From Ignavibacteriales bacterium (GTDB taxonomy: Bacteria > Bacteroidota > Ignavibacteria > UBA10030 > SZUA-254), in contig JACRMQ010000007.1 of the NCBI GenBank assembly GCA_016214905.1, forward strand, positions 1,129,695-1,193,694: a DNA stretch of 64,000 bases. Reading direction: 5' to 3'. The notes beneath the pieces are model-generated. The model had not been told where the DNA came from. It worked only from the letters and a program-made list of their open reading frames with translations, and ran no database searches. Shown piece after piece: positions 17,535 to 27,979 of the stretch. The translations under genes were made by a program, and so were the position numbers. Within the stretch, counting starts at the first letter, position 1. The number at the start of each line of letters is the position of its first letter.

Positions 17535-19334
17535 ATGATGGAACATATCAGAAATTTTTGCATTATTGCCCACATCGATCACGGAAAGTCGACAATAGCC
17601 GACCGACTTCTTGAGCGCACCGGTACAATTACTGAGCGCGAAATGAAGTTTAATCAAGTGCTCGATGATATGGAATTGGAACAGGAACGCGGCATCACGA
17701 TCAAGTTGCACGCCATACATATGAAGTATCGCGCAGCCGACCGGAATGAATATACACTGAACTTGATCGATACGCCGGGTCATGTCGATTTCTCTTACGA
17801 GGTATCGCGTTCGCTGGAAGCTTGTGAAGGCGCTATACTTGTAATCGACGCTTCGCAGGGTGTTGAAGCTCAGACTATCAGCAATCTCTATCTTGCCATC
17901 GAGGCAGGGTTGGAAATAATTCCGGTTATTAACAAGATAGATTTACCGGGAGCGATGACCGAGCAAGTCAAACACCAAATAATGGATCTTATCGGATGTA
18001 AAGAAGACGAGATAATTATGGCGAGCGCTAAGATGAAAATAGGTGTCGATGAAATTTTAGAAGCTATCGTTAAGAAAGTTCCGCCACCGGCCGGAAATAT
18101 TAACGCACCTTTGAAGGCATTAATATTTGATTCAATATTCGACAGTTATCGCGGTTCGGTTGTTTATATCCGTGTGGTAGATGGTATTCTTCGTGAAAAA
18201 GATAAAGTGAAGTTTTTCGCAACCAATAAATATTTCGATGCGGAAGAGGTCGGAATTTTAGAAATGAATCGTCTCCGCACTAAAGAATTAAAAGCCGGCG
18301 ATGTGGGATATTTAATACCCGGAGCAAAAGACGTTCATGATACCAAAGTGGGAGATACAATAACCAATGCTGATAATCCGGCAGAAGGTCCATTGCCCGG
18401 TTACAAAGAAGCCAAGCCGATGGTGTTTGCAGGTTTGTACCCCGTTAACGCAGATAACTTTGGCGAGTTAAGAGAATCGCTTGAAAAACTCCGGATGAAC
18501 GATGCATCATTGATTTTTGAACCTGAATCTTCTGTAGCTTTAGGTTTTGGGTTCCGCGCCGGATTTTTAGGATTGTTGCACATGGAAATTGTGCAGGAGC
18601 GGCTTGAAAGGGAATATCAGCAGGAACTGATTACAACGGTCCCGAACGTTGAATATCGCGTGTTAAAATTAAACGGCGATGTTGTTTTGGTCGATAATCC
18701 TGCGTTGATGCCCGCGATTGGAGATATTGAACGCATTGAAGAACCTTTTATCAGAGCGCAGATTATTACTCCGACCGAGTATATCGGAAATATAATGAAA
18801 CTTTGCACCGATCGAAGGGGAGTCTACAAGAACACGACCTATTTAGATCCGACACGTGCTGATTTGCGATATGAATTGCCGTTGTCTGAAATCATTTTCG
18901 ATTTTTACGATAAACTAAAATCGACATCGCGCGGATATGCCTCTTTAGATTATGATTTCCTTGAAAACCGTGAATCCGATCTGGTGAAACTTGATATTTT
19001 ATTGAATGGCGAGTCTGTGGATGCGTTATCGTCTATTGTCCATCGCGACAAAGCGTATGAGTGGGGTAAGAAGCTTTGCGCGAAATTGAGAAAACTGATT
19101 CCACGACAAATGTTTGAGGTCGTGATTCAGGCGGCTATTGGAAGCAAAGTGATCGCGAGAGACACAATTTCTGCCATGAGAAAAAATGTTTTGGCAAAAT
19201 GCTATGGCGGAGATATTTCGCGAAAACGTAAACTTCTCGAGAAACAAAAAGAGGGAAAAAAACGTATGAAACAGGTAGGTCGAGTGGAAATACCGCAGGA
19301 AGCTTTCTTAGCTGTTCTTGCGATGGAAGAATAA
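17535..19334 (+). CDS. lepA: Elongation factor 4 (LepA), ribosome back-translocase GTPase
   Basis: 599 residues from the ATG at 17535, identical in length to E. coli LepA; the in-frame upstream ATG (17454) would add 27 residues with no counterpart in the family, so I reject it. G1 motif AHIDHGKST (12-20), switch/G2 region [12 protein letters not shown]3 DTPGHVDF, G4 NKID, and the LepA-specific C-terminal domain ending in [13 protein letters not shown]. LepA binds the ribosome and can remodel mistranslocated complexes. The gene is 33 bp upstream of signal peptidase, the classic lepA-lepB neighbourhood. Confidence 0.96.
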   Translation: MMEHIRNFCIIAHIDHGKSTIADRLLERTGTITEREMKFNQVLDDMELEQERGITIKLHAIHMKYRAADRNEYTLNLIDTPGHVDFSYEVSRSLEACEGAILVIDASQGVEAQTISNLYLAIEAGLEIIPVINKIDLPGAMTEQVKHQIMDLIGCKEDEIIMASAKMKIGVDEILEAIVKKVPPPAGNINAPLKALIFDSIFDSYRGSVVYIRVVDGILREKDKVKFFATNKYFDAEEVGILEMNRLRTKELKAGDVGYLIPGAKDVHDTKVGDTITNADNPAEGPLPGYKEAKPMVFAGLYPVNADNFGELRESLEKLRMNDASLIFEPESSVALGFGFRAGFLGLLHMEIVQERLEREYQQELITTVPNVEYRVLKLNGDVVLVDNPALMPAIGDIERIEEPFIRAQIITPTEYIGNIMKLCTDRRGVYKNTTYLDPTRADLRYELPLSEIIFDFYDKLKSTSRGYASLDYDFLENRESDLVKLDILLNGESVDALSSIVHRDKAYEWGKKLCAKLRKLIPRQMFEVVIQAAIGSKVIARDTISAMRKNVLAKCYGGDISRKRKLLEKQKEGKKRMKQVGRVEIPQEAFLAVLAMEE

Positions 19335-19366
19335 ATTATTTGCAACAATAATCGGTATTATAATAT

Positions 19367-20275
19367 ATGAGTTCAAAACAAATAAAAGCAGACAAAGAAA
19401 ATAAAGCAACACATCAAAGCTGGCAAGATAAAATAAAAGCCGGCTTAAAAGAATTTGCAATTGTCTTCGGTGCGTTTCTTGTGCTGAATAGTTTTGTAAT
19501 CGCATCTTTCGAAGTTCCTACCGGATCTATGGAAAATGAAATTATGACCGGTGATTTTTTGCTCGTCAACAAATTCATCTTCGGCGGAACAACACCGCGT
19601 ACAATACCATTCACCAATATTAAAATACCTGCATTCAAATTACCTTCCTTCTGGAATGTTGAACGCGGTGATGTTATAGTTTTCATGTTTCCCGGATACC
19701 GCGAAGAAACTGAACCGGCAGAATTTGCTTACTATTTGAAACGATGTATTGCCATGCCCGGTGATACTCTCCAGATTATCGATCGGGTTGTTCACGTTAA
19801 TGGTCAGCGTTTACCATTTCCTCGCAATATGAAATACAATACTTCTTATATTAAACCGCCGAACTATAGCGAGCCGAGAATTTTCCCTGTCGGCGCACCA
19901 TATAATGAGGATAATTACGGACCAATTCGAATTCCGAAAAAGGGAGATATCATTAATTTGACGATGAATGATTTTTTGAAATGGAATACTTTTATCAAAC
20001 GCGAGGGACACGCCATCGAAGTCCGTAATGGACAAATTCTAATCGACGGAAAGCAAACCGATAGTTATCAGGTGCAGCGCGATTATGTATTCGGAATGGG
20101 AGATAACCGTGATAACAGTCTTGATAGCCGTTTTTGGGGGTTCATTCCTATGGAATCGATTGTTGGCACTCCGCTTATAGTTTATTGGTCATGGAATCCC
20201 GATATCTCGTTCTTCGATCTTTCTGAAAAGCTGCCAACTATCCGTTGGGGTCGACTTGGAACTCTCGTTAAGTGA
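19367..20275 (+). CDS. lepB: Signal peptidase I
   Basis: 302 residues. A cytoplasmic basic N-terminus and one membrane helix (about 29-47) precede the catalytic periplasmic domain. Box B PTGSMENEIM contains the nucleophile Ser54; box D YYLKRCIAMPGD contains the general base Lys125; box E GDNRDNSLDSR lies near residues 247-257. It removes Sec signal peptides, including those of the T9SS cargos here. A roughly 70-residue insertion between boxes D and E (LPFPRNMKY...MNDFLKWNTF) is longer than in Gram-positive enzymes and common in Bacteroidota-type LepB. Follows lepA. Confidence 0.95.
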   Translation: MSSKQIKADKENKATHQSWQDKIKAGLKEFAIVFGAFLVLNSFVIASFEVPTGSMENEIMTGDFLLVNKFIFGGTTPRTIPFTNIKIPAFKLPSFWNVERGDVIVFMFPGYREETEPAEFAYYLKRCIAMPGDTLQIIDRVVHVNGQRLPFPRNMKYNTSYIKPPNYSEPRIFPVGAPYNEDNYGPIRIPKKGDIINLTMNDFLKWNTFIKREGHAIEVRNGQILIDGKQTDSYQVQRDYVFGMGDNRDNSLDSRFWGFIPMESIVGTPLIVYWSWNPDISFFDLSEKLPTIRWGRLGTLVK

Positions 20276-20319
20276 TAACCTTGGTGTCATAATTTGTTTA
20301 TCAAAGTCAGCAAGGTTAT
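20275..20319. repeat. Inverted repeat between lepB and hemW
   Basis: ATAACCTTG (20275-20283) and CAAGGTTAT (20311-20319) can form a 9-bp stem with a 27-base loop; it begins at the last base of lepB. There is no T run, so it is at best an attenuator or RNA-stability hairpin. Confidence 0.35.
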
Positions 20320-20359
20320 AGAGTACGTCTAATCAATCTTCCTAAAATGTATTTAAAAT

Positions 20360-21496
20360 TTGGCTGGCATTTATATTCATATCCCATTTTGTGAACGGAA
20401 ATGCATCTACTGTGATTTCTATTCGGTTGAGGATCATTCTCTTCAGAGCAATTTCGTTTCCGCTCTTATAAAAGAGATTGAATTATCGGATGCTGCCTGG
20501 CTAAATGAAACGATCGAAACAATCTATCTGGGTGGTGGAACTCCGTCGGTACTTTCTCCGGATAAAATAAATACAATTCTAAAAATCATCCGCAATCGAT
20601 TTAAAATTTCAGAAGAGCCGGAAGTAACAATTGAAATTAATCCGGGCACTATTTTTCCTCACTATTTTCAAGAATATCTCTCGCTGGGTATTAATCGACT
20701 CAGCATCGGTGTTCAATCGTTCCGCGATGTTGATTTACAATTCTTGTCACGAATCCATAACGAGGGCGAGGCAACCGAAACAATTTCGCAAGCGCGCAAA
20801 TCGGGATTCGATAATATCGGTATAGATCTTATTTACGGTTTACCCACTCAATCCTTGGATGATTGGAAAGGAATATTGCGACGCGCTGTTGAATTCACGC
20901 CGGAACACATCTCCACTTATAATCTTACGGTTGAACGTCAAACCCCGTTGTTCAATATGGTTCAATCGGGATCTGTAACTATTCCGGATGATGATATTTG
21001 CGGGAAGATGTTTCGTTATGCGATGCGGTACCTTGCAGAGAGTGGATATCATCATTATGAAGTTTCAAATTATTCTCTGCCGAACATGGCATCGAAGCAT
21101 AACAGCAATTACTGGACGCACAAACCATATTTAGGTTTGGGACCATCAGCTCATTCATATCGTAACAATGTTCGGTGGTGGAATCATCGAAATATCAATG
21201 ATTACATCGACAGTCTCAATGAAAGTAAAGCCCCGATGGCAGAATCTGAACTTTTAACTCGACAACAAAACTTGATTGAAGAGATAATGTTCGGGTTAAG
21301 GATGGGATCGTTAGATCTGATTTATCTTCAAAATAAGTTTGAAATTGAAATCGATTCTACGCAAAAATTGATAAAAGGCATGATCAACGAAAATTATATC
21401 GAATATAATGGTGGAACCGTAAACTTAACCTGGGATGGATTCGTGTTTTGCGATGAAATTATCAAACGTTTTGTCAACTCACTCTTAATTGTGTAG
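20360..21496 (+). CDS. hemW: Radical SAM heme chaperone HemW-like protein
   Basis: 378 residues from a TTG start (LAGIYIHIPF is the family N-terminus; no in-frame ATG fits). The radical SAM cluster motif is C11-x3-C15-x2-C18-x-F20. The Phe after the third cysteine is the HemW signature, whereas true coproporphyrinogen dehydrogenase HemN has a fourth cysteine there. GGGTPS (SAM contact), SIGVQSF and DLIYGLPTQS motifs follow, then the HemW C-terminal domain with LRMGSLDL. HemW binds and delivers heme; older annotations call it oxygen-independent coproporphyrinogen oxidase. Confidence 0.92.
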   Translation: MAGIYIHIPFCERKCIYCDFYSVEDHSLQSNFVSALIKEIELSDAAWLNETIETIYLGGGTPSVLSPDKINTILKIIRNRFKISEEPEVTIEINPGTIFPHYFQEYLSLGINRLSIGVQSFRDVDLQFLSRIHNEGEATETISQARKSGFDNIGIDLIYGLPTQSLDDWKGILRRAVEFTPEHISTYNLTVERQTPLFNMVQSGSVTIPDDDICGKMFRYAMRYLAESGYHHYEVSNYSLPNMASKHNSNYWTHKPYLGLGPSAHSYRNNVRWWNHRNINDYIDSLNESKAPMAESELLTRQQNLIEEIMFGLRMGSLDLIYLQNKFEIEIDSTQKLIKGMINENYIEYNGGTVNLTWDGFVFCDEIIKRFVNSLLIV

Positions 21497-21574
21497 TATT
21501 TTTGCGATTGTATCATATTTCTTCTATATTAATGCCATATATTTTTAATTATTCTTAAATTCGCCGAGGTTTAA

Positions 21575-24352
21575 ATGTTTGAAATTAAATTAAATCGTTA
21601 CGTTGCCGGGTGTGTATTCTTTGTAACTTTATTGGTTTATATTTTAACTCTTTCGAGAACTGTAGTCTTCTGGGATGTTGGTGAATTCATCGCAGCCGCT
21701 GTTTTACTGCAGGTTCCACATCCGCCTGGTTCACCACTGTTTATACTACTCGGTCGAATAGCATCTCAAATACCCACGTTTGCGGATATTGCTGCTCGTG
21801 TTCACATTATGTCGGCAACTGCGAGCGTTATTGGCATCTTATTCACGTACCTTGTGAGTGTTAAACTCATTATACATTTACGTGGCGCAATATTATCTAC
21901 ATCGGATAGGATAATTACATACGGATCCTCGGTCATCGCAGCTCTTGCTCTTGCATTCAGCACAACTTATTGGGCAAACTCAATTGAAGCCGAAGTTTAC
22001 GGATTAAGCATGTTTTTTACAACAGCTATTATATGGCTTGCATTGAGATGGTCTGAAAAATCTGATGAACCTCATAATGAGAAATATATTTTATTGATTG
22101 CATATCTGGTAGGTTTATCAGTAGGAGTTCATCTATTAGCTGTACTTACAATATTTCCTGTTTTGATGATCGTTTATTTCAAACGATACGAATTTAATAG
22201 AAAATCGTTTATAAGATTCGGAATTATTTCGCTGATAATTTTCTTTGTAATCTATCCGGGCGTTGTTCAATTCCTTCCATCTATGCTCGATGGGGAATTC
22301 AAAGGTATCCGTAGCGACATACTACCGTTCATTCCGCCGGTTGCCATAATTGCAGCCGCATACGGTGTTTTCCGGGCTTCGCAGAAAAAACAAAAAATGA
22401 TGCAGGTTGCGCTGCTTTCATTTCTATTAATTGTTCTTGGGTACACAACTTATATTCTTGTTATCATGCGCGCGAACGTTGACAATTTGCCAATGAACGA
22501 GAATGCTCCGCATGATCTCGCCGGACTTACAAGTTACCTCGGTCGTGAACAGTATGGCGATACTCCGATGCTGAAAGGAGAAAGTTGGAATAATGAAACT
22601 CAAGGTTTCGTCCAAAAATATTTCCCGCGCCGCTGGTCTCCCGAAGACATGCACAGACCTACGCGCGAAAATTACAAGAGTGACGGAGACTTCTTCTGGA
22701 ATTATCAAACCAACCATATGTTCACCAGGTACGTATTATGGAATTTTGTCGGTGCTGAAGGTGATTGGCAAGATGCGGGGGTGGGTTGGAAGGATACGTG
22801 GGGAATACCGTTGTTCATTTCTCTTTTCGGGATCTATTTCCACTTTAAAAAAGATTGGAAAATGGCTCTTGTATTTTTAGCGATGTTCATTATCATGGGT
22901 GTCGTTCTTGCATGGTATCAAAATCAGCAAGATCCCCAACCCCGCGAACGTGATTATTTTTACGTTGGAGCTTATTATGTAATGGCGATATGGATAGCTT
23001 TAGGTATTGTCGGGTTGATTGATTTACTCAGAAAAAAAGTAAAAGAGCAAAAAACATTTACAACAGCGGCATCGGGTATTATAGCTCTATCTCTTGTTGC
23101 AATTCCATTGAACCTTTTGCGTGTGAATTGGCATGAGCATGACAGGAGCAGAAACTACATTGCGTGGGATTATTCTTACAATTTACTCCAGAGTTGCGAA
23201 CCAAATTCCATTTTATTTACGAACGGAGATAACGACACATTCCCGCTATGGTATCTACAAGATGTCGAGGGAGTGCGCCGTGACGTCAGAATTGTCAACC
23301 TCAGTTTGGTGAATACATCCTGGTATATTAAGCAATTGAAAAATCAGATGCCTCATGGTACGCCGAAAGTTCCAATCTCCTTAAGCGACGGTCAAATCGA
23401 TAGGATTACACCGCGCGCATGGAAACCGCAGCAACTTGAATTGCCGGTTTCAGCTGATATAATTAATCGTTACGATTCTGTGGATCGTCCGCGGATGCCT
23501 CAACTTCAACTCGCCGATTCCAGTGTGTTGAAAGAAGGGAAGATCACTTTCACGATGAACGGTATCCCGTATCAGCAGGATGTTAGAATACTCCGGGTGC
23601 AGGATATATTAACATGGGAAATTATCCGTGCTAACCGTTGGGAAAGACCGATTCACTTTGCAGTCACTTGCTCTCCCGATTCGAAAATAGGTCTTGATAA
23701 TTATCTCTGGATGCAAGGTTTGACGTATAAGTTGAAACCGCGCAAGGTCCCACAGGGTGGAATGGGAATTGATTACGACATCATGGCAAATCAATTGATG
23801 GCTGATAATGTTATTCCGGCAAAAACTCCTCAACCCGGTTATTTATACAGGGAATTAAACGATCCATCGGTATATTATGATGAGAATGTACAGCGTATGG
23901 TGATGAATTACAGGTTCAACTTCATTCGTCTGGCGGAGGTTGCGATGCGCGAAAAAAATAATCGTGATGAAGCGAAGCGAATCATGGAAAGAATGGAAAA
24001 GATCATTCCAATAGATGTGGTCCCGAATCTTGAGATGCGAATCAGCGCGTATGTGATGAACCTGTTCAATCAATTGAATGATACTACGTACGCTGAAAAA
24101 TATTCCAAGATACTCGAGGTTGCCGCTCTCGACATGATTAATAAAAATCGTGTTGATGCACAGGATCCATCGCTGCCGTATCAAGTTCTATTAGATATAT
24201 ATGACAGGCGAAAAAATTATTCCGCCGCGCTCGATTTAATGAATCAGCTTACGGCAAAATATCCGGGTGATCCACAGTTAAAATCACGGATACAATTTTA
24301 CGAACAAATGGTTAAAGGGCAGAGCACTGTCGACAGCACCAAGCCCCAATAG
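21575..24352 (+). CDS. DUF2723 membrane protein, putative GT-C type protein/lipid O-glycosyltransferase
   Basis: 925 residues. The first 500 residues contain about ten to twelve hydrophobic helices; the first loop has the DUF2723 pattern VFWDVGEFIAAAVLLQVPHPPGSPLF, where the Asp/Glu pair resembles the catalytic acidic residues of GT-C enzymes. The C-terminal 400 residues are soluble and probably periplasmic, with helical-repeat character near the end (SLPYQVLLDIYDRRKNYSAA). The family includes eukaryotic TMEM260, a protein O-mannosyltransferase; the bacterial substrate is not known. It lies just before the glycan cluster but has its own terminator-like hairpin. Confidence 0.85.
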   Translation: MFEIKLNRYVAGCVFFVTLLVYILTLSRTVVFWDVGEFIAAAVLLQVPHPPGSPLFILLGRIASQIPTFADIAARVHIMSATASVIGILFTYLVSVKLIIHLRGAILSTSDRIITYGSSVIAALALAFSTTYWANSIEAEVYGLSMFFTTAIIWLALRWSEKSDEPHNEKYILLIAYLVGLSVGVHLLAVLTIFPVLMIVYFKRYEFNRKSFIRFGIISLIIFFVIYPGVVQFLPSMLDGEFKGIRSDILPFIPPVAIIAAAYGVFRASQKKQKMMQVALLSFLLIVLGYTTYILVIMRANVDNLPMNENAPHDLAGLTSYLGREQYGDTPMLKGESWNNETQGFVQKYFPRRWSPEDMHRPTRENYKSDGDFFWNYQTNHMFTRYVLWNFVGAEGDWQDAGVGWKDTWGIPLFISLFGIYFHFKKDWKMALVFLAMFIIMGVVLAWYQNQQDPQPRERDYFYVGAYYVMAIWIALGIVGLIDLLRKKVKEQKTFTTAASGIIALSLVAIPLNLLRVNWHEHDRSRNYIAWDYSYNLLQSCEPNSILFTNGDNDTFPLWYLQDVEGVRRDVRIVNLSLVNTSWYIKQLKNQMPHGTPKVPISLSDGQIDRITPRAWKPQQLELPVSADIINRYDSVDRPRMPQLQLADSSVLKEGKITFTMNGIPYQQDVRILRVQDILTWEIIRANRWERPIHFAVTCSPDSKIGLDNYLWMQGLTYKLKPRKVPQGGMGIDYDIMANQLMADNVIPAKTPQPGYLYRELNDPSVYYDENVQRMVMNYRFNFIRLAEVAMREKNNRDEAKRIMERMEKIIPIDVVPNLEMRISAYVMNLFNQLNDTTYAEKYSKILEVAALDMINKNRVDAQDPSLPYQVLLDIYDRRKNYSAALDLMNQLTAKYPGDPQLKSRIQFYEQMVKGQSTVDSTKPQ

Positions 24353-24382
24353 TCGTAAATCATTTTGCACTTAACATAGCTC

Positions 24383-24411
24383 GCAGACGGGAATTATCTT
24401 TTCCCGTCTGC
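24383..24411 (+). terminator. Terminator-like hairpin after the DUF2723 gene
   Basis: GCAGACGGGAA (24383-24393) and TTCCCGTCTGC (24401-24411) form a perfect 11-bp stem with a 7-base loop, 30 bp after the stop. The following AATTTAAAT is only moderately T-rich, so termination may be incomplete. Confidence 0.6.
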
Positions 24412-24476
24412 AATTTAAATACTTTTCAATATTAGAGAGGAAGCAGTTCGCTTCTTCCTGCTGTGAATCAAAAAAT

Positions 24477-25586
24477 ATGAAAATATTAATTTTCAATTGG
24501 CAGGATATAAAAAATCCGCTCGGGGGCGGCGCGGAAGTCCATCTCCATCAAATATTTTCCCGTGTCGCTAAAATGGGACATGAAGTTACACTTTATTGTT
24601 CATCGTTCGAAGGTGCACCTTCGATGGAAACGATAGACGGAATTAAGATTATACGAGAAGGAGGGAGGAATCTGTTTAATCTGTACGTTCCGTGGCGTTA
24701 CTTTACACGATTCAGAAAAGAACGGTTCGATCTGGTAATCGACGATATGAACAAAATTCCTTTTTTCACTCCGCTTTACGTCCGTGAACCATTATTCTTT
24801 ATCATCCACCACCTGTTCGATAAAAGTATTTTCAGGGAAACATCTTTTCCCGTGGCGCTGTACGTGTATTTGATGGAAAAACTCGGAGTTGCGGTTGCGA
24901 AATGGAAAAAAATTCCTTTGATGGTCGTATCTGAAAGTACCAAACAAGAAATGTTGAGACATGGGTATAGAAGGGATGATATAACTTTCGCCTTTAATTG
25001 TGTCGATCATAAGGTGCACTATCTTCCTAGCGTTGTTCGGAAATCGAAAAACCTTATTGGTTACTTCGGGCGTTTGAAAAAATATAAATCTGTGGATCAT
25101 TTATTGCAGGCATTCGTTCGGATTAAACGTGAACTCCCCGATGCCTCTCTCGTGATCGTTGGAGACGGAGATTACCGCTTACAGTTAGAATCGCTCGCGA
25201 ATGCTCTGGGAATTTCTTCCTCAGTCCGTTTTACGGGATATGTAAGCGAGGAAGAAAAAGTCAGATTACTTCAGGAAATGTTATTTATGGTTAACACATC
25301 TGCGAAAGAGGGATGGGGGTTGACCGTGATTGAGGCGAATGCGTGCGGAACTCCGGTCGTCGGCAGTAACGTTCCGGGCTTACGCGATGCGATAAAAAAT
25401 GATGAGACAGGTTTGCTTTACGAATATGGGAATATCGAGGAACTTTCATATAAAATGCTCTCGCTCTTAAAGGATGAAATGTTGCGCAAAAAGCTCACTG
25501 AAGGGGCGATCGCATGGTCGAAGACTTTCGATTGGGATGTAGTTGCGCAACAAACCATCGAGATAATGCAAAAGCGGATATCTTAG
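24477..25586 (+). CDS. GT4-family glycosyltransferase
   Basis: 369 residues, ATG start. GT-B fold: N-terminal acceptor domain with GGGAEVHLHQI near residue 16 and C-terminal donor domain with GYFGRLKKYKSVDHLLQAF and the E-x7-E motif in SAKEGWGLTVIEANACGTPVV. Retaining transfer of a sugar from a nucleotide donor to a lipid-linked glycan is the family role; sugar identity cannot be read. First gene of a tightly packed cluster (next gene 9 bp away). Confidence 0.9.
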   Translation: MKILIFNWQDIKNPLGGGAEVHLHQIFSRVAKMGHEVTLYCSSFEGAPSMETIDGIKIIREGGRNLFNLYVPWRYFTRFRKERFDLVIDDMNKIPFFTPLYVREPLFFIIHHLFDKSIFRETSFPVALYVYLMEKLGVAVAKWKKIPLMVVSESTKQEMLRHGYRRDDITFAFNCVDHKVHYLPSVVRKSKNLIGYFGRLKKYKSVDHLLQAFVRIKRELPDASLVIVGDGDYRLQLESLANALGISSSVRFTGYVSEEEKVRLLQEMLFMVNTSAKEGWGLTVIEANACGTPVVGSNVPGLRDAIKNDETGLLYEYGNIEELSYKMLSLLKDEMLRKKLTEGAIAWSKTFDWDVVAQQTIEIMQKRIS

Positions 25587-25595
25587 CGATCGTGT

Positions 25596-26585
25596 ATGTC
25601 TTTGAGATCGTATATAAAAGTACTTCTCGTATCGGCATTTGATGCTCCTTTCATTCAGGATGATGTTAAGACAATTGAAAATAAATTTATTCTCAAGAAA
25701 CGAATCGGGCACGGACTACCGGCGCTGGTAAAGATCGTCTTCAACACTCTAACGACGGATGTACTGTTTTGTTGGTTCGCATCGGTTTATTCATTCGTTG
25801 GTGTTTTTGTCGGTAAGATGATAGATATAAAAACAATCGTTGTTGTTGGAGGAGTTGATGCGGTAAAAGATTCGGAATTAGGATATGGAATTTGGCTCAA
25901 TCCCTGGAAAGCTAAATTAGTTCGATATGTTTTCAGGAATGCGACCTACATATTAGTCGTCGATCCCTCTCTTAAAGAATCGGCAATTTCCTTAGCAGAA
26001 TATAACGGAGAGAACATTAGATTTGTGCCGACAGGATATGATCCGGATTTTTGGAAACCCCTCGGTGAAAAAGAGAAAATCGTGTTGACTGTTGCCGCTG
26101 TGGACGATGAAACTACATTCCGCCGCAAAGGTATCGATACTTTGATCGAATCGGCGAAACATTTACCGAATATTCAATTTATTGTTGTAGGTGTGAATGA
26201 AAATATTTCAGCAAAGATAAATCTGCCGCAGAATTTTCGTTTCATACCGAAAGTACCGAGAGAAAATCTTCTTCCATTCTACCAAAAGGCGAAAGTATAT
26301 TGTCAGCCATCACGGCATGAAGGATTACCTAACGCTTTGTGCGAAGCTATGCTGTGCGGTTGTTACCCGATTGCGACGAATGTAAATGGAAATCCAACGG
26401 CGCTTGGAGATACGGGTATTCTGATACCTGTTTCCGATCCAGAAAAATTGACGGCTGCGATTCTCACCGGTTTATCCGCCGACTCGGGGGAAGGAATTCG
26501 CGCGCGGGCGCGAATAGTTTCTCTATTCCCAAAATCGAAAAGAGCCAATGAGATTATCCGTTTTATTGAGACGGAGAATAAATGA
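25596..26585 (+). CDS. GT4-family glycosyltransferase
   Basis: 329 residues. The N-terminal domain is shorter than usual (FDAPFIQDDVKTIENKF) but the donor domain is clear: VPTGYDPDFW, a phosphate-binding FRRKGIDTLIESA segment, and E-x7-E in SRHEGLPNALCEAMLCGCYPI. It overlaps the next gene by 4 bp (ATGA), so it is translated together with the flippase. Likely adds one sugar of the lipid-linked repeat unit. Confidence 0.88.
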   Translation: MSLRSYIKVLLVSAFDAPFIQDDVKTIENKFILKKRIGHGLPALVKIVFNTLTTDVLFCWFASVYSFVGVFVGKMIDIKTIVVVGGVDAVKDSELGYGIWLNPWKAKLVRYVFRNATYILVVDPSLKESAISLAEYNGENIRFVPTGYDPDFWKPLGEKEKIVLTVAAVDDETTFRRKGIDTLIESAKHLPNIQFIVVGVNENISAKINLPQNFRFIPKVPRENLLPFYQKAKVYCQPSRHEGLPNALCEAMLCGCYPIATNVNGNPTALGDTGILIPVSDPEKLTAAILTGLSADSGEGIRARARIVSLFPKSKRANEIIRFIETENK

Positions 26586-27979
26586 AACGTCTCTCGAAAA
26601 ATGTAATCGCAATTACGGGAAGTGACATGGCGCGCCGCCTCATTGGCTTTTTGACTATTGCATATCTGACCCGCCACATCTCGGTCGATCAATTCGGAAT
26701 TATCAATATCGGATTTACGATTTTAACCTATGGGTTACTGGCAAGTTCATTTGGATTAAACACTTACGGAGCGCGCGCTATCGCCCGCGGTCATTCAACC
26801 GGTATTGTCGGCGACATTCTCTCCGTGCGTTCCATTGCCAGTGCCATTGTTTTGATGATCATTTTCATTTGTTCTTTTATCTTTATAACAGATAAGTCAA
26901 CACTAATGGTTATTTCTGTGATGTCGATTGCGGTTGTTCCCTACGCGCTAATGCTTGATTGGTTTTTTCAGGGTAAAGAAAGAATGGAAGTTATCGGTGC
27001 CGCAAGATTTATCGCGGCTGTGGTTTATTTTAGTGTCGTAATATTCTTCGTTCGTTCAACTGAGCATATTATTTGGGTTGCTATCGGTTCTCTCATATCC
27101 GATACTTTATCTGTTTGTTTGATATGGTTCATCTTTCGTAAAGATTACGCTGAATATCCCCCAAAGTTTAATTTTGAAAATGCCGGTTCAATTATCAAAT
27201 CCTCCTTCCCGATGGGAATCGGCTCGATGCTCGCGGCGATCACCATGAATCTACCTACGATTATTATAGGGTTATTTCTCTCCAACTACGACGTCGGAAT
27301 TTACAGCGCCGCTCAAAAATTCGTTTTCTTTCTGTTAATGATAGATCGAATAATCGGGACAATATTTTTACCTGCGTCATCAAGAATACTTGCAGAGACG
27401 CCGAACATATTATCCTCCGTTCTTGCTCAGGCAAAGAAGTGGATCGTTGTGTTATCGATTCCTATCTGTGTCGGGGGAACTATCCTATCCGATGAGATCA
27501 TTATCACCGTCTTCGGTGGGTCTTATGCCGCCTCGTCAAATGTGTTTCGCATACTTATCTGGTTCTTCTTTGCTACCGTACTGCACACAATATATTCATC
27601 AGGTATGTTAGCTATTGGGCAAGAAAAAATATACAGCAAGGTAATGATACTTAGTGCAATATTTTATTCCATTTCGATCATTTTAGGAACTTTAATATTC
27701 GGTGTGCCGGGTGCGGCTGGCGGTATGGTGGTTGCAGAAACCGCGACATTAATGATGATGATGACTCTGTTGAAGAAGCATCTGAATGTGGAATCAAACG
27801 GCAGTCTGGGTAAAATATTATTATCCGTGATCGTAATGGGTGCCGTCGTATACATTCTTCCCGTACTACCTCTCATCGTGGTGATTCTGATTGGAGCGAT
27901 AATTTATGGCACGATGTTATTTCTCTCGAAAGCGATAACGCCAGTCGAAATTCGAACAATGATCTCACGATTTGTATGA
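26582..27979 (+). CDS. Oligosaccharide flippase (Wzx/PST, MOP superfamily)
   Basis: 465 residues with about 12 to 14 hydrophobic helices spread along the length. The N-terminus NVIAITGSDMARRLIGFLTIAYLTRH and the NxFGIINIGFTIL-type segment are typical of Wzx/RfbX proteins. It would move the undecaprenyl-linked glycan to the periplasmic side. Overlaps both neighbours by ATGA junctions. No Wzy polymerase or Waa ligase is seen in the cluster. Confidence 0.88.
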   Translation: MKRLSKNVIAITGSDMARRLIGFLTIAYLTRHISVDQFGIINIGFTILTYGLLASSFGLNTYGARAIARGHSTGIVGDILSVRSIASAIVLMIIFICSFIFITDKSTLMVISVMSIAVVPYALMLDWFFQGKERMEVIGAARFIAAVVYFSVVIFFVRSTEHIIWVAIGSLISDTLSVCLIWFIFRKDYAEYPPKFNFENAGSIIKSSFPMGIGSMLAAITMNLPTIIIGLFLSNYDVGIYSAAQKFVFFLLMIDRIIGTIFLPASSRILAETPNILSSVLAQAKKWIVVLSIPICVGGTILSDEIIITVFGGSYAASSNVFRILIWFFFATVLHTIYSSGMLAIGQEKIYSKVMILSAIFYSISIILGTLIFGVPGAAGGMVVAETATLMMMMTLLKKHLNVESNGSLGKILLSVIVMGAVVYILPVLPLIVVILIGAIIYGTMLFLSKAITPVEIRTMISRFV